DNA of 64,000 nt from Pseudonocardia terrae (GTDB taxonomy: Bacteria; Actinomycetota; Actinomycetes; Mycobacteriales; Pseudonocardiaceae), in NCBI RefSeq assembly GCF_021343995.1, contig NZ_JAJTTE010000013.1, positions 62,001 to 126,000 on the forward strand, in the 5' to 3' direction. Numbering within the stretch: the first letter of the stretch is position 1; each line of letters starts with the position of its first letter. The position numbers were made by a program, and so were the translations under genes. This document shows positions 46,736 through 57,290 of the stretch, piece after piece. The notes below the pieces were generated by a model. The model was not told the DNA's origin. It ran no database searches and was given only the letters and a program-made list of their open reading frames with translations.

Positions 46736-47725
46736 TCACCGGACCTGTTCCCCCGCGTGCGCGGCGAGCGCGCCCTCCCACAGCCTCCGGACGTGGGCGG
46801 CGAGCCCCGGCGGGTCGAGCACCACGACGTCCGGACCCGCCCCGGCGAGCCACCGGGCCACCGTGCGCTCGCTGCGCAGCTCGATCTCCAGCACGTCGCC
46901 CGGACGCCCGTCCAGCTCGCGGGGCCCGACGACGGTGCCGAGCCGGCGCAGCCCGTGCGCGTGCCCCTCGGGAACCCACACCGTGGCGACCCCGACGACC
47001 GGGCCGTGGTCGACCGTGCGGTGGATCGACGCCATGAGGTCCGTGCCGGGCGGCACGGTCACCTCGCCGGGCTCGCTCACCGTCTTGACCGGTTCGAGGA
47101 TCCGGGACAGCCGGAAGGACCGGACGTCCGCCCGGTCCCGGTCGTGCCCGACCAGGTACCAGCGCCCCCGCCACGACACGACGCCCCACGGCTCCACGGT
47201 CCGCCGGGCGATCTCGCCGGTCGGCCCGCCGCGGCGGTGGTCGAAGGTCACCACCTGGCCCGCCTGCACGGCCGCGAGCAACGGCGCGAACGCCGGCTCC
47301 GCCGCCCGGACCCGCGGCTGCACCGACCCGCGGCTCTCGTCGACCTCCACCCCGGCGGCCCGGAGCTTGCGCAGCGCCCCGTGCGCGGCGCCGGCCAGCT
47401 CGGGCGAGTCCCACAGCGACCCGGCCAGCGCGACGGCGGCGGCCTCCTCGGCGTCGAGGTCGATCTCGCCGAGCTCGTAGTCGCCGCGGGCGATCCGGTA
47501 GCCCTCGACCGTGTCGAACGCCGAGGTGCGGCCGGTCTCCAACGGCACGCCCAGCTCGCGCAGCTCGGTCTTGTCCCGCTCGAACATGCGGAAGAAGGCC
47601 TCGTCGCTCGTGGCGTCGGCGTAGCCGGGCACGGTCGCGCGGATCCGCTCCGCGGTCAGGAACTGCCGCGTCGAGAGCAGGCAGAGCACCAGGTTGACCA
47701 GGCGCTCGGCGCGGGCGGAGGACAC
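46736..47725 (-). CDS. pafB: WYL-domain regulator PafB
   Basis: PafB is the partner of PafC in the LexA-independent DNA damage response. The 329-residue protein has the winged helix ('ERLVNLVLCLLSTRQFLTAERIRATVPGY' in part), the WYL domain ('RRTVEPWGVVSWRGRWYLVGHDRDRADVRSFRLSRI' in part) and a WCX end. The GTG start gives the usual 'VSSARAERLVNL'; the open frame upstream is shadow. It is followed by pafC after 22 bases. Confidence 0.92.
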   Translation of the reverse strand: MSSARAERLVNLVLCLLSTRQFLTAERIRATVPGYADATSDEAFFRMFERDKTELRELGVPLETGRTSAFDTVEGYRIARGDYELGEIDLDAEEAAAVALAGSLWDSPELAGAAHGALRKLRAAGVEVDESRGSVQPRVRAAEPAFAPLLAAVQAGQVVTFDHRRGGPTGEIARRTVEPWGVVSWRGRWYLVGHDRDRADVRSFRLSRILEPVKTVSEPGEVTVPPGTDLMASIHRTVDHGPVVGVATVWVPEGHAHGLRRLGTVVGPRELDGRPGDVLEIELRSERTVARWLAGAGPDVVVLDPPGLAAHVRRLWEGALAAHAGEQVR

Positions 47726-47823
47726 GGGGGCAGCATACGACCAACCGTTCGAACGGCGCGGACACCCGCGGAATCTCGGCACGGCGGACCGCGGTCGGGT
47801 GAACGCCGCCCGGACGAGGCGAC

Positions 47824-47883
47824 GGTGTGGCCGCGGTGTGGCCGCGGTGTGGCCGCGGTGTGGCCGCGGTGTGGCCGCGGTGT
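47824..47883. repeat. Five tandem 11-bp repeats upstream of pafB
   Basis: The unit GGTGTGGCCGC repeats five times without mismatch (47824-47878), followed by a partial copy. It lies about 100 bases upstream of the pafB GTG and within the 271-base gap to the forward small gene. It may affect the pafB promoter by length change. Confidence 0.88.
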
Positions 47884-47996
47884 CGTCACGGCGTGGCCCG
47901 GTGTCTCAGGAAGCGACACCGCCCGCCCTTGACCCGGCGATCATCGCGGCAGAGGCTTCCGGTGACGCACGGCACAGTACGAGGAGGCCCACCGCG

Positions 47997-48245
47997 ATGA
48001 CGCACGACGCCGGCCAGCCGGAGACCTTCAACCCGTGGAGCGTCGTCAACCTGGTGTTCCACCATCTCGCCGACCAGGGGCTGCACCCCGTGCTCGGCGA
48101 GACCGGCGACCCGAAGCAGGCCGCCGAGGCGCTCCTGCACGCCTTGGGGATCCAGCCCGCGCCCGACCACGCCGGGCCCGCCGCCAAGCCGATCCAGGAC
48201 GACCTGCTGGAGCTGCGGAGGAAGATGATGCCCGGCATCGAGTAG
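47997..48245 (+). CDS. Small hypothetical protein in the paf cluster
   Basis: The 82-residue protein starts 'MTHDAGQPETFNPWSVVNLVF' and has helical segments 'VVNLVFHHLADQGLHPV' and 'PKQAAEALLHALGIQP', ending with a charged 'LLELRRKMMPGIE'. GAGGAGG precedes the ATG. It runs against the direction of pafA and pafB, filling the gap between them. No family recognised, but the sequence is protein-like (no Pro/Arg excess) and has a good ribosome site. Confidence 0.72.
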   Translation: MTHDAGQPETFNPWSVVNLVFHHLADQGLHPVLGETGDPKQAAEALLHALGIQPAPDHAGPAAKPIQDDLLELRRKMMPGIE

Positions 48246-48258
48246 TCCCCGGACCGAC

Positions 48259-48292
48259 GACGGCCCCGCCGCCCGAGGGCGACGGGGCCGTC
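48259..48292. terminator. Bidirectional hairpin terminator
   Basis: A ten-base inverted repeat (GACGGCCCCG at 48259-48268 with CGGGGCCGTC at 48283-48292) plus an inner CGCCC/GGGCG stem forms a strong hairpin between the small forward gene and the convergent pafA. Confidence 0.8.
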
Positions 48293-48312
48293 CGTCCGTG
48301 GAGCTCCGGAGC

Positions 48313-49674
48313 TCAGAGGGACTGGATCAACCGGTCCACCCGCTCGTCGACCGAGCGGAACGGGTCCTTGCACAGCACGGTGCGCTGCGCCTGGTCGTTG
48401 AGCTTGAGGTGCACCCAGTCGACCGTGAAGTCCCGGCCGGCCGCCTGGGCGGCGGCGATGAAGTCGCCCCGCAACTTGGCCCGCGTGCTCTGCGGCGGGG
48501 TGTCCTTGGCGACCTCGATCTCGCCGTCGTCCGTGACCCGCTCGACCAGGCCCTTGCGCTGCAGCATGTCGAACAGCCCGCGGCCGCGGCGGATGTCGTG
48601 GTAGGCGAGGTCGAGCTGGGCGATCCGGGCGCTGGACAGGTCCAGGTCGTGCTTGTTGCGGTACCGCTCGACCAGCCGGTACTTGATCGCCCAGTCGATC
48701 TCCCGGTCGATGAGGGAGAAGTTCTGGGTCTCCACGGCGTCGAGCGTGCGGCCCCACAGCTCCACGACCCGCTCGAGCGTGCGGTCCTCGCTGCCGCGCT
48801 GGCGCAGGTGCTCGACGGCGCGGGCGTGGTACTCGCGCTGGATGTCCAGGGCGCTGGCCTCGCGCCCGCCCGCCAGCCGCACGGTGCGGCGGCCGGTCAG
48901 GTCGTGGCTGATCTCGCGGATGGCGCGGATCGGGTTGTCGAGGGTGAAGTCCCGGAACTGGACGCCGGCCTCGATCATCTCCAGCACCAGGTGCGTGGTG
49001 CCGACCTTGAGCAGCGTGGTGGTCTCGGCCATGTTCGAGTCGCCGACGATGACGTGCAGCCGGCGGTAGCGCTCGGCGTCGGCGTGCGGCTCGTCCCGGG
49101 TGTTGATGATCGGCCGGGAGCGCGTGGTGGCGCTGGAGACGCCCTCCCAGATGTGCTCGGCCCGCTGGGACAGGCAGTACACGGCGCCGCGCGGGGTCTG
49201 CAGCACCTTGCCCGCGCCGCAGATGAGCTGGCGGGTGACCAGGAACGGCAGCAGCACGTCGGCGATCCGGGCGAACTCGCCCTGCCGGGCCACCAGGTAG
49301 TTCTCGTGGCAGCCGTAGGAGTTGCCCGCGGAGTCGGTGTTGTTCTTGAACAGGTAGATGTCGCCGCCGATGCCCTCGTCGACGAGCCGGCGCTCGGCGT
49401 CGACCAGCAGGTCCTCGAGGATCCGCTCGCCCGCCTTGTCGTGCGCGACCAGCCCGGTGAGCGTGTCGCACTCGGCCGTCGCGTACTCGGGGTGCGAGCC
49501 GACGTCGAGGTAGAGCCGCGCCCCGTTGCGGAGGAAGACGTTGGACGACCTGCCCCACGACACGACGCGCCGGAACAGGTACCGCGCGACCTCGTCGGGC
49601 GAGAGCCGGCGCTGGCCGTGGAAGGTGCACGTGACCCCGAACTCGGTCTCGACCCCGAAGATCCGACGCTGCAT
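48313..49674 (-). CDS. pafA: Pup-protein ligase PafA
   Basis: PafA joins the C-terminal Glu of Pup to lysines of target proteins using ATP. The 453-residue protein has the glutamine-synthetase-like nucleotide site: '[14 protein letters not shown]' start (Glu), '[18 protein letters not shown]', '[21 protein letters not shown]' (in part) and '[19 protein letters not shown]'. It lacks the loop present in Dop near residue 40. Length is exactly the family value. In mycobacteria pafA follows prcA directly; here four opposite genes intervene. Confidence 0.96.
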   Translation of the reverse strand: MQRRIFGVETEFGVTCTFHGQRRLSPDEVARYLFRRVVSWGRSSNVFLRNGARLYLDVGSHPEYATAECDTLTGLVAHDKAGERILEDLLVDAERRLVDEGIGGDIYLFKNNTDSAGNSYGCHENYLVARQGEFARIADVLLPFLVTRQLICGAGKVLQTPRGAVYCLSQRAEHIWEGVSSATTRSRPIINTRDEPHADAERYRRLHVIVGDSNMAETTTLLKVGTTHLVLEMIEAGVQFRDFTLDNPIRAIREISHDLTGRRTVRLAGGREASALDIQREYHARAVEHLRQRGSEDRTLERVVELWGRTLDAVETQNFSLIDREIDWAIKYRLVERYRNKHDLDLSSARIAQLDLAYHDIRRGRGLFDMLQRKGLVERVTDDGEIEVAKDTPPQSTRAKLRGDFIAAAQAAGRDFTVDWVHLKLNDQAQRTVLCKDPFRSVDERVDRLIQSL

Positions 49675-49716
49675 GTCCCACAGCGTAAGCGCAGGAAGCC
49701 CCATAAGGTCACGCCT

Positions 49717-51294
49717 GTGACCGACTGGTTCCGGCGAGTCGCCCTGAAATCCCGCCGCCTCGATCGGGGCCTGGCGGCCGTCAACGACGTCGACCGCGCC
49801 CTGACGGAGGCCGTCTCCGCGGCCCCGCACACCCGGTTCGACCACGTCATGCGGCGGCTGTCCGCCGCGGCGAACCACAGCGCGCTCTGGGTCGTGATCG
49901 CGGGCGTGCTCGCGGTGCGCCGCGGCGCCGGGCGGAAGGCCGCCGCGCGCGGACTGCTCGCGATCGCGCTGTCGTCGGCCACGGCCAACGGCCTCCTCAA
50001 GCCGCTGCTCCCGCGCCGGCGCCCGGCGGCGGCCGAGCTGCCCGCGTACCGGACGCTGCCCAACCCGCCGACGTCGTCGTCGTTCCCCTCGGGGCACGCG
50101 GCCTCGGCGGCCGCCTTCGCCACCGCCGTCACGCTGGACAACCCGAAGGTCGCACCCGCGGTCGTCCCGCTGGCCGCCGCCGTGGCCTACTCCCGGGTGC
50201 ACGTCGGCGTGCACTGGGCCTCCGACGTCGCGATGGGCGCCGCCGTCGGTTCCGGCATCGCGCTGGGCACCCAGCGCTGGTGGCCGGCGCGGCGGACCGA
50301 CGAGGCCCGGGCCCGGCCGGTGGACAGCGTCCCGGAGCTGCCCCGGGGAGAGGGCCTGGTCATCGTGGTCAACCCGCACTCCGGCCCACCCGACCAGGAC
50401 CTCACCGAGGACGTCCGCGACGCGCTGCCCGCCGCGCACCTGCTGCGCGTGACCCGGGGCAAGGACGTCGGCGAGCAGTTCGACGAGGCCGTGGCCGAGC
50501 GGGGTGACCGGGTGCGGGCCCTGGGCGTGGCGGGCGGCGACGGCACCGTGGCCGCGGCCGCCGCGGCGGCCGACCGCCACCACCTGCCGCTGGTGGTGGT
50601 GCCCGCCGGGACGCTCAACCACTTCGCCCGCGACGTCGGCGTCTACGACCTGCAGGAGGCGGTCGACGCCACCCGGGCCGGCGAGGCGGTGGCCGTCGAC
50701 CTGGCGCTGGTGGAGGCCCACCCCGGGGCCGGCGACGAGCCCGCGGACCCCGAGGTCATCCGCACCCGCTTCTTCCTCAACACCGCCAGCATCGGCTCCT
50801 ACCCGGAGCTGGTCCGGCTGCGCGAGAAGTGGCAGCCGCGGTGGGGCAAGTGGCCGGCGTTCGCCGCCGCCCTGGTGACCGTGCTGCGCCGGTCGGAGAA
50901 GGTCCGGGTCAAGGTCGGCGACCGCTGGCACCTGGTCTGGTTCCTCTTCGTCGGCAACGGGCCCTACCACCCGCGCGGCATGGTCCCCGCCTGGCGGCCG
51001 ACCCTGGACTCCGGGCTGCTCGACGTCCGGTGGCTGCGCGCCGACGTCGCCTTCTCCCGGCTCCGGGTGGTCGTCGCCCTGATCCTGGGGGCGCTCGGGC
51101 ACAGCCGCGTCTACACCCAGCTCGAGACCGCGGAGCTCGACGTCGAGCTGGCCGTCCCGAGCATCCTCGCCACGGACGGCGAGGTGGTCGAGGAGGCCGG
51201 GCGGTACACCTTCCGGGTCGCCAAGAACCCCATCCCGGTCTACCGGCGCGACGAGGAGCGCTGGACCGGGCGGGACCGGCCGTTCCAGGGGTAA
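49717..51294 (+). CDS. PAP2 phosphatase fused to diacylglycerol kinase-type lipid kinase
   Basis: The 525-residue protein has an N-terminal PAP2 phosphatase domain (to about 200) with 'KPLLPRRRP', '[15 protein letters not shown]' and '[14 protein letters not shown]' motifs, and a C-terminal DAG kinase-type domain with '[10 protein letters not shown]', '[14 protein letters not shown]' and '[13 protein letters not shown]'. It joins a lipid phosphatase and a lipid kinase in one chain, in line with known actinobacterial fusions. It should act on phosphatidic acid, diacylglycerol or isoprenyl phosphates at the membrane. The GTG start lies 42 bases from the divergent pafA. Confidence 0.9.
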   Translation: MTDWFRRVALKSRRLDRGLAAVNDVDRALTEAVSAAPHTRFDHVMRRLSAAANHSALWVVIAGVLAVRRGAGRKAAARGLLAIALSSATANGLLKPLLPRRRPAAAELPAYRTLPNPPTSSSFPSGHAASAAAFATAVTLDNPKVAPAVVPLAAAVAYSRVHVGVHWASDVAMGAAVGSGIALGTQRWWPARRTDEARARPVDSVPELPRGEGLVIVVNPHSGPPDQDLTEDVRDALPAAHLLRVTRGKDVGEQFDEAVAERGDRVRALGVAGGDGTVAAAAAAADRHHLPLVVVPAGTLNHFARDVGVYDLQEAVDATRAGEAVAVDLALVEAHPGAGDEPADPEVIRTRFFLNTASIGSYPELVRLREKWQPRWGKWPAFAAALVTVLRRSEKVRVKVGDRWHLVWFLFVGNGPYHPRGMVPAWRPTLDSGLLDVRWLRADVAFSRLRVVVALILGALGHSRVYTQLETAELDVELAVPSILATDGEVVEEAGRYTFRVAKNPIPVYRRDEERWTGRDRPFQG

Positions 51295-51342
51295 TGGGCC
51301 GCTGATCGGCTCCGACCCCTCGGGGACGACCCGGGAGGACCG

Positions 51343-52110
51343 ATGACGCTCGCCTTCGACTCCGACGGCGCCCGCGAGATCGAGCGGCTCTACTCGACCC
51401 CCGACATCGTCCGGCAGCGCGCCGAGGTCCTGGCCCTGCTCGCGCCGCGGCCGGGCGAGCGGATCCTCGACGTCGGCTCCGGACCCGGGTTCCTGCTGGA
51501 GGACCTCGCCGCCGCGGTCGGGCCGGACGGGGCCGCCCACGGCATCGATCCGAGCCCGGCGATGAACGCCCTGGCCGCGCGCCGGGCGGGGGCGCTGCCG
51601 GCCGTGACCCTCGCCCTGGGTACTGCGGAGTCGCTTCCCTACCCCGACGGCGACCTGGACGCCGTCGTCTCCACCCAGGTCTACGAGTACGTCCCGGACA
51701 TCCCCCGGGCCTTCGCCGAGCTGCGCCGGGTCGTGCGTCCGGGCGGGCGCGTGCTGCTGCTCGACACCGACTGGGACTCGGTGGTCTGGCACGTCGCGGA
51801 CCGGGACCGGCACGCCCGCGTCATGGCGGCCTGGGAGGAGCACCTCGTCCACCCGCACCTGCCCGCGACCTGGGCACGGCGGCTCGCGGACGCGGGCTTC
51901 CGGGTCACCGCCCAGACCGCGATCCCGATCCTCAACCCGCGGTTCGACGAGAACAGCTACAGCGCCCTCATCGCGCGCACGATCGCGGCCTACGTCGCGA
52001 ACCGCGGGGGCCTGACCGCCGCCGACGGCGAGGCCTGGCTCGCCGACGTCCGCGGGGGCGACTACTTCTTCAGCATGAACCGCTTCTGCGTGCTCGCCGA
52101 GCCGGAGTGA
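51343..52110 (+). CDS. SAM-dependent methyltransferase (class I)
   Basis: The 255-residue protein has the Rossmann methyltransferase motif '[18 protein letters not shown]' (residues about 43-60), '[15 protein letters not shown]' and '[24 protein letters not shown]' (in part). It resembles UbiE/arsenite-type enzymes; substrate unknown. GGGAGG precedes the ATG. It is the second of four forward genes between pafA and prcA. Confidence 0.88.
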   Translation: MTLAFDSDGAREIERLYSTPDIVRQRAEVLALLAPRPGERILDVGSGPGFLLEDLAAAVGPDGAAHGIDPSPAMNALAARRAGALPAVTLALGTAESLPYPDGDLDAVVSTQVYEYVPDIPRAFAELRRVVRPGGRVLLLDTDWDSVVWHVADRDRHARVMAAWEEHLVHPHLPATWARRLADAGFRVTAQTAIPILNPRFDENSYSALIARTIAAYVANRGGLTAADGEAWLADVRGGDYFFSMNRFCVLAEPE

Positions 52111-52168
52111 GGCGCCGGGACCTGGAACACGCCGGGCGGCGGACCCCGCGGCTCCGTACGCTGGTCAC

Positions 52169-52996
52169 ATGGGAAGGCTCACCGCGCGGCGGCCCGTGCT
52201 GCGGATCGCGGCGGACGGCGCGCAGCGCCGCCGCCCGGACACCCTCGCCGTGGAGGAGCCGCTCGAGCTGCGGGTCGACGGATCGCCGCTCACCGTCACC
52301 ATGCGCACCCCGGGGCACGATGTGGAGCTCGCCCACGGCTTCCTGCTCACCGAGGGGGTCATCGGCGCCGCGACGGACCTGCTCACCGCCCGCTACTGCG
52401 ACTCGGTCGACGCGGACGGCCGCAACACCTACAACGTCCTCGACGTCGCCCTCGCCCCGGGCGTCGAGCCGCCTGACACCTCGGTCGAGCGGAACTTCTA
52501 CACGACCTCGTCCTGCGGGGTGTGCGGGAAGGCCTCGCTCGACGCCGTGAAGCTCAAGTCCCGCTTCTCCCCCGCCCAGGACCCGGTCCGGGTGCCCTGG
52601 GAGGTCCTGGGCACCCTCCCGGACCGGCTGCGCGAGGCCCAGAAGGTCTTCGACTCCACGGGCGGGCTGCACGCCGCCGGGTTGTTCGACCCGGACGGCG
52701 CGCTGCTGGTCACGCGCGAGGACGTCGGCCGGCACAACGCCGTCGACAAGGTCCTCGGACACGCCCTGCTCGAGGGGCGGGTCCCGGCCGCCGGGACGGT
52801 GCTGCAGGTGTCCGGGCGGGCGTCGTTCGAGCTGGTGCAGAAGGCCGTGATGGCCGGGGTGCCGGTGCTGGCGGCGGTGTCGGCGCCGTCGTCGCTCGCG
52901 GTGGAGCTGGCCGACGAGGCCGGGCTCACCCTCGTCGGGTTCCTGCGCGGCGGCGCGGGCAACGTCTACACGCACCCGGAACGCATCGCCCTGTAG
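52169..52996 (+). CDS. fdhD: Formate dehydrogenase accessory protein FdhD
   Basis: FdhD is a sulfurtransferase that sulfurates the molybdenum cofactor so formate dehydrogenase can be active. The 275-residue protein has '[32 protein letters not shown]' (in part), the catalytic '[12 protein letters not shown]' CxxC site, '[28 protein letters not shown]' (in part) and '[14 protein letters not shown]'. Length is usual. No formate dehydrogenase genes are in the window, so it may serve a molybdoenzyme elsewhere. Confidence 0.95.
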   Translation: MGRLTARRPVLRIAADGAQRRRPDTLAVEEPLELRVDGSPLTVTMRTPGHDVELAHGFLLTEGVIGAATDLLTARYCDSVDADGRNTYNVLDVALAPGVEPPDTSVERNFYTTSSCGVCGKASLDAVKLKSRFSPAQDPVRVPWEVLGTLPDRLREAQKVFDSTGGLHAAGLFDPDGALLVTREDVGRHNAVDKVLGHALLEGRVPAAGTVLQVSGRASFELVQKAVMAGVPVLAAVSAPSSLAVELADEAGLTLVGFLRGGAGNVYTHPERIAL

Positions 52997-53020
52997 GCAC
53001 CGCGGCTCTACGCTCGCGAC

Positions 53021-53383
53021 ATGCGCGTCGACGGGCTGGACCACATCGTGCTGGTGACGGACGACCCCGAGCGGCTCCTGGCCTGGTACCGGGAGACCCT
53101 GGGCCTCGCGCCCGAGCGGCTCGAGGAGTGGCGGCGCGGCGAGGTGCCGTTCGCGTCGCTGCGGGTGTCCGAGGGGACGATCATCGACGTCCAGCGCGGC
53201 GAGCGGACCGGGACCAACGTGGGCCACTTCGCCCTGGTCGTGACCGGCGCCGACCTCGACGCGCTCGCCGCCGAGCACGGCGTCGCGGGCCCGAAGGACC
53301 TGTTCGGGGCGAAGGGCCAGGGACGCGGCATCTACCTGACCGACCCGGACGGCAACGGCGTGGAGCTGCGCGCCTACTCCTGA
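53021..53383 (+). CDS. VOC family protein (glyoxalase-like)
   Basis: The 120-residue protein has one VOC module: 'GLDHIVLVTDDPERLLAWYRETLGL' (in part), 'VGHFALVVTGADLDAL' and the metal-site strand 'GRGIYLTDPDGNGVELRAY'. It has the His/Glu metal ligand pattern (His8 and Glu near the end). Substrate unknown. It ends just upstream of a hairpin that also serves the convergent prcA. Confidence 0.9.
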   Translation: MRVDGLDHIVLVTDDPERLLAWYRETLGLAPERLEEWRRGEVPFASLRVSEGTIIDVQRGERTGTNVGHFALVVTGADLDALAAEHGVAGPKDLFGAKGQGRGIYLTDPDGNGVELRAYS

Positions 53384-53405
53384 GAACGACGGCCCCGAGA
53401 ACGAC

Positions 53406-53437
53406 CGCGCCGGCCCACCACGGGGTGGACCGGCGCG
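53406..53437. terminator. Bidirectional hairpin terminator
   Basis: An eight-base stem (CGCGCCGG at 53406-53413 with CCGGCGCG at 53430-53437) extended by an inner CCACC/GGTGG forms a hairpin between the VOC and prcA genes, which converge here. Confidence 0.78.
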
Positions 53438-53450
53438 CGGGGTCGGGAGC

Positions 53451-54281
53451 TCAGTTCAGCGACGGCGGCTTGCCCGTGCCACCCATGGTGCCGTTCTCCG
53501 GCAGGGCTCCACCGGCGGCCGGGGCCTCGTCGCCACCGCGGACGTTCGGCTCGTCGGCCGACTCGCCGCGGTTCGCAGCCGGCAGCAGGTTGCGCAGCAC
53601 CGGGCCGGTGATCCGGCGGAAGGCGCGGCCCGGCCGGCTGCGGTCCAGCACGGCCACCTCGAGCGCCTTCTCGCCGAGCACCCGGGCCTCGGTGCCGTTG
53701 CCCGGGCCCGACCCGGGGACCTGCAGGCCCTCCAGCGCGGTCGCCAGCGCCTCGCCGAGGTCGTGCCCGCCGTCGAAGACGTCCTTGAGCTTCGCCGAGA
53801 TCGGCTCGGTGGTGCCGCCCATGACCACGTACTGCGGCTCGTCGGTGATCGAGCCGTCGTAGGTGATGCGGTAGAGCTGGTCGCCGTCGGACGTCTCGCC
53901 GACCTCGGCCAGGCAGATCTCCGCCTCGTACGGTTTCTGCTGCTCGACGAAGGCCGCCCCGATGAACTGGGCGTAGGTGTTGGCCAGCCAGCGGCTGGTG
54001 ACGTCGCGCCGGTCGTAGGAGAACCCGCGGGAGTCGGCGAGCCGGATGCCGGCGGTGCGCAGGCCCTCGAACTCGTTGTACCGGCCGACGGCGGCGAAGC
54101 CGATCCGGTCGTAGATCTCCGAGACCTTGTTCAGGGCGGTGGAGTGGTTCTCGGCGACGAACAGGACGCCGCCGGAGAAGGTCATGACCACGACGCTGCG
54201 GCCGCGGGAGATGCCCTTGCGGGCGAGCTCCGACCGGTCGCGCAGCAGCTGGTCGACGGAGGAGTAGAAGGGCATCGTCAT
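53451..54281 (-). CDS. prcA: Proteasome alpha subunit PrcA
   Basis: PrcA forms the outer gate rings of the 20S proteasome. The 276-residue protein has the family start '[23 protein letters not shown]' (in part) and '[22 protein letters not shown]', then a C-terminal Pro/Gly/Glu-rich tail after about residue 235. The N-terminal gate residues and the pocket lysine for docking of the ATPase ring are present. It lies 76 bases downstream of prcB and ends the proteasome operon. Confidence 0.95.
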   Translation of the reverse strand: MTMPFYSSVDQLLRDRSELARKGISRGRSVVVMTFSGGVLFVAENHSTALNKVSEIYDRIGFAAVGRYNEFEGLRTAGIRLADSRGFSYDRRDVTSRWLANTYAQFIGAAFVEQQKPYEAEICLAEVGETSDGDQLYRITYDGSITDEPQYVVMGGTTEPISAKLKDVFDGGHDLGEALATALEGLQVPGSGPGNGTEARVLGEKALEVAVLDRSRPGRAFRRITGPVLRNLLPAANRGESADEPNVRGGDEAPAAGGALPENGTMGGTGKPPSLN

Positions 54282-54357
54282 CGGGGGACGCTCCTGGATC
54301 TCATCGTGCTGGCCGGGTGTGGCGGGCGCGCCCGGGAGGGGGTCGGGCGCGGCACGC

Positions 54358-55302
54358 TCAGCCGCCCGGGTTCTCCGCCCGGTCCGCCACGATCCGGTCG
54401 ACGATGCCGGCGACCTCCTCCTCCGAGCGCCGCACGGCGCCCTCGGCACCCGTGATGCTGACGACGACCGGGTAGATCTTGCGGACCAGGTCCGGCCCGC
54501 CGGTGGCGGTGTCGTCGTCCGCGGCGTCGTAGAGGGCCTCGAGCGCGTTGCGCAGCGTGGTCTGCAGGTCCGCCGACGTGCGGTGCAGCTTCTTCATCGA
54601 GGACTTGGCGAACACCGAGCCGGAGCCGACGGCGTGGTAGCCGAGCCACTCGTCGTAGCGCCCGCCGGTGGGGTCGTAGGTGACGATGCGGCCGGCCTTG
54701 GCCGGGTCCGGCTCCTCGGTGTCGAAGCCCGCGAACAGCGGCACCACCACGAAGCCCTGCAGGGCGGCGCCGAGGTTGCCGCGGATCATGCCCGCGAGCC
54801 GGTTGGCCTTGCCGTCGAGGGACATCGCGACGCCCTCGATCTTCTCGTAGTGCTCGAGCTCGACCGAGTACAGCCGGATCATCTCGATCGCGATGCCCGC
54901 GGAGCCGGCGATGCCCACCGCGGAGTGCGAGTCGGTGATGAAGATCTTCTCGATGTCCCGCTGGGCGATGACGTTGCCCGCGGTGGCGCGCCGGTCGCCG
55001 GCGATGACGACGCCCTCGGCGAACTGCAGCGCGACGATCGTGGTGCCGTGCGGCACGCCCAGCGCCTCGGGGGTCATGGGGCGGCCCTCCGGACCTCGGG
55101 GTGCGTCGAACATCCTCCCCGGGAGCAGGTGCGGCTGGGTGGCCGCGACGTAGTTGGCGAACGACGTCTCGCCCAGTGCCGCGAAGGCGGCGTGGTGGCC
55201 CAGCCCGGGCTGCCCGCCCCGGCGGCCGGCCGCGGGTTCGGGGGAACCGGGGACGGGACGGCCGATCGCAGCGGGCCCGGGGATGCCCTCGCGGAACTCC
55301 AT
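54358..55302 (-). CDS. prcB: Proteasome beta subunit PrcB with propeptide
   Basis: PrcB is the catalytic proteasome subunit, exposed after self-cleavage of a propeptide. The 314-residue precursor has 'VPHG' then '[21 protein letters not shown]', giving Thr87 as the catalytic N-terminal residue and a mature chain of 228. The Lys and Asp of the catalytic core lie in the following strands. The propeptide of 86 residues contains the conserved '[15 protein letters not shown]' and is longer than the 57 of M. tuberculosis. The ATG is preceded by no strong GGAGG but fits the open frame. Confidence 0.94.
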   Translation of the reverse strand: MEFREGIPGPAAIGRPVPGSPEPAAGRRGGQPGLGHHAAFAALGETSFANYVAATQPHLLPGRMFDAPRGPEGRPMTPEALGVPHGTTIVALQFAEGVVIAGDRRATAGNVIAQRDIEKIFITDSHSAVGIAGSAGIAIEMIRLYSVELEHYEKIEGVAMSLDGKANRLAGMIRGNLGAALQGFVVVPLFAGFDTEEPDPAKAGRIVTYDPTGGRYDEWLGYHAVGSGSVFAKSSMKKLHRTSADLQTTLRNALEALYDAADDDTATGGPDLVRKIYPVVVSITGAEGAVRRSEEEVAGIVDRIVADRAENPGG

Positions 55303-55429
55303 GGTGGGGGGTGTGCCTCTCTCGTAAGTCGCTGTCGGGTGTCGCTCACGGATGGGGCCGGGGACCACCAACCAGCAGGCGGGCCGGACCCCTTCCGGGG
55401 CCCGACCCGCCACCGGCTGTCAGGTGCGG

Positions 55430-55627
55430 CTACTGGCCGCCCTTCTGCACGTACGCGCGGACGAAGTCCTCGGCGTTCTCCTCGAGGACGTCGTCGATCT
55501 CGTCGAGGATCGTGTCGACGTCCTCGCCCAGCTTCTCCCGGCGCTCCTGGCCGGCCGCCGACGCGTCGCCGCTCTCGTCGTCGTCGCCGCCGCCACCGCC
55601 CTGGCGCTTCGTCTGCTCCTGCGACAT
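55430..55627 (-). CDS. pup: Prokaryotic ubiquitin-like protein Pup
   Basis: Pup is the small unstructured tag joined to proteins for proteasomal degradation. The 65-residue product has a Lys/Arg start, an Asp/Gly-rich part, a helical central segment ('DTILDEIDDVLEENAEDFVRAYVQ' in part) that binds Mpa, and a C-terminal 'GGQ'. The final Gln must be deamidated to Glu by Dop before ligation. A Gly5 stretch followed by acidic residues lies near residue 10-20. It follows dop in the operon. Confidence 0.97.
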   Translation of the reverse strand: MSQEQTKRQGGGGGDDDESGDASAAGQERREKLGEDVDTILDEIDDVLEENAEDFVRAYVQKGGQ

Positions 55628-55769
55628 GACGTCTCCTCCTCGCGTCCGATCCCGGCGACCGGCCACCGTCGTGGCAGGCAGACCCGGGGTCCGATGCAGC
55701 CAGCCTACTTGCCGGGACCCGCGGCCGCCCACGGTTCGCGCGTTGCGAACTGGTGTCGCGGTGCGGGGC

Positions 55770-57290
55770 TCACCCGTTGGTGAGGGCCTTGACCAGCTCC
55801 TCGGCGGTCCGCGAGCCCTCGATCAGCTCCCCGACGTGCCGGCGCGTGCCGCGCAGCGGCTCCAGCGTGGGGATCCGGACAAGCGACTCACGGCCCAGGT
55901 CGAAGATGACCGAGTCCCACGACGCCGCCGCGACCTCGGCCGGGTAGCGCTCGAGGCAGCGGCCGCGGAAGAAGGCCCGGGTGTCGTCCGGGGGGTTGCG
56001 GATCGCGCGCTCGACCTGCTCCTCGGTGACCAGGCGCTTCATCGACCCGCGGGTGACCAGCCGGTTGTAGAGGCCCTTCGCCATCCGCACGTCGGTGTAC
56101 TGCAGGTCGACCAGGCCGAGGCGGCCCGAGCTCCACTGCAGGTTGTCCCGCTCCCGGTAGCCGTTGAGCAGCCGCAGCTTGGCCGTCCAGTCCAGCCGGT
56201 CGGCGGTGCGCATCGGGTCCTCGGCCAGGTCCTCGAGGATCTCGCCCCACAGCTGGAGCACCTCGGCCGTGTCCGGGTCGATGTCCGCGCCCTGGGAGTT
56301 CTCGACGTGCTTGACGGCCTTCTCGTGGTAGGCCCACTGCAGCTCGACGGCGGTGAGCGAGCGCCCGTCGGTGAGCTCCACCTTCTGCTGCAGCGACGGG
56401 TCGTGGCTGATCTGGTGCACCGCGCGGACCGGCTCGGCCAGCCGCAGCTCGTCGAACCGGACGCCGTTCTCGATCATGTCGAGGACCAGCGCGGTGGTGC
56501 CGACCTTGAGCAGCGTGGCGTACTCGCTCATGTTGGCGTCGCCGATGATGACGTGCAGCCGGCGGTACTTGTCGGCGTCGGCGTGCGGCTCGTCGCGGGT
56601 GTTGATGATGCCGCGCTTGAGCGTGGTCTCCAGGCCGACCTCGACCTCGATGTAGTCGGCGCGCTGGGAGATCTGGTAGCCCTCCGCGTCGCCCTGGGCG
56701 CCGATGCCGACCCGGCCCGCACCCGTGAAGACCTGGCGGGACACGAAGAACGGGGTGAGGCCGCCGACGATCGCCGGGAACGTGGTCTGGCGGGCCATCA
56801 GGTAGTTCTCGTGCGAGCCGTAGCTCGCGCCCTTGCCGTCGACGTTGTTCTTGTAGAGCTGGATCCGCGGCGCCCCGGGCACGGTGGCGGCCCGCACCGC
56901 GGCCTCCTCCATGATCCGCTCCCCCGCCTTGTCCCAGACGACGACGTCACGCGGGGTCAGCACCTCGGGCGTGGAGAACTCCGGGTGCGCGTGGTCGACG
57001 TAGAGCCGGGCGCCGTTGGTGAGGATGACGTTCGCCGCGCCGAGGTCGTCGAGCTCCGAGTCGTTGCCCGAGCTGGACAGCGTGGGCGCCGACAGGTCGA
57101 ACCCGCGCGCGTCGCGCAGCGGCGACTCCACCTCGTAGTCCCAGCGCGCGCGGCGGTTGCGCGGGATGTCCTGCGCGGCGGCGTACGCCAGCACGATCTG
57201 TGTCGAGGTGATGACGGGGTTGGCGGTCGGATCGCCGGGCACGGAGATGCCGTACTCGACCTCGGTGCCCATGATGCGGCGGGCGGTCAC
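55770..57290 (-). CDS. dop: Pup deamidase/depupylase Dop
   Basis: Dop deamidates the C-terminal Gln of Pup and removes Pup from substrates. The 506-residue protein has '[16 protein letters not shown]' (Glu metal site), the Dop-specific insert after about residue 40, '[15 protein letters not shown]' and '[21 protein letters not shown]' (in part). It belongs to the same glutamine-synthetase-like fold as PafA. It starts with GTG. The gene for the ATPase ring (Mpa/ARC) normally upstream is absent here; a formaldehyde dehydrogenase gene takes its place. Confidence 0.96.
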   Translation of the reverse strand: MTARRIMGTEVEYGISVPGDPTANPVITSTQIVLAYAAAQDIPRNRRARWDYEVESPLRDARGFDLSAPTLSSSGNDSELDDLGAANVILTNGARLYVDHAHPEFSTPEVLTPRDVVVWDKAGERIMEEAAVRAATVPGAPRIQLYKNNVDGKGASYGSHENYLMARQTTFPAIVGGLTPFFVSRQVFTGAGRVGIGAQGDAEGYQISQRADYIEVEVGLETTLKRGIINTRDEPHADADKYRRLHVIIGDANMSEYATLLKVGTTALVLDMIENGVRFDELRLAEPVRAVHQISHDPSLQQKVELTDGRSLTAVELQWAYHEKAVKHVENSQGADIDPDTAEVLQLWGEILEDLAEDPMRTADRLDWTAKLRLLNGYRERDNLQWSSGRLGLVDLQYTDVRMAKGLYNRLVTRGSMKRLVTEEQVERAIRNPPDDTRAFFRGRCLERYPAEVAAASWDSVIFDLGRESLVRIPTLEPLRGTRRHVGELIEGSRTAEELVKALTNG

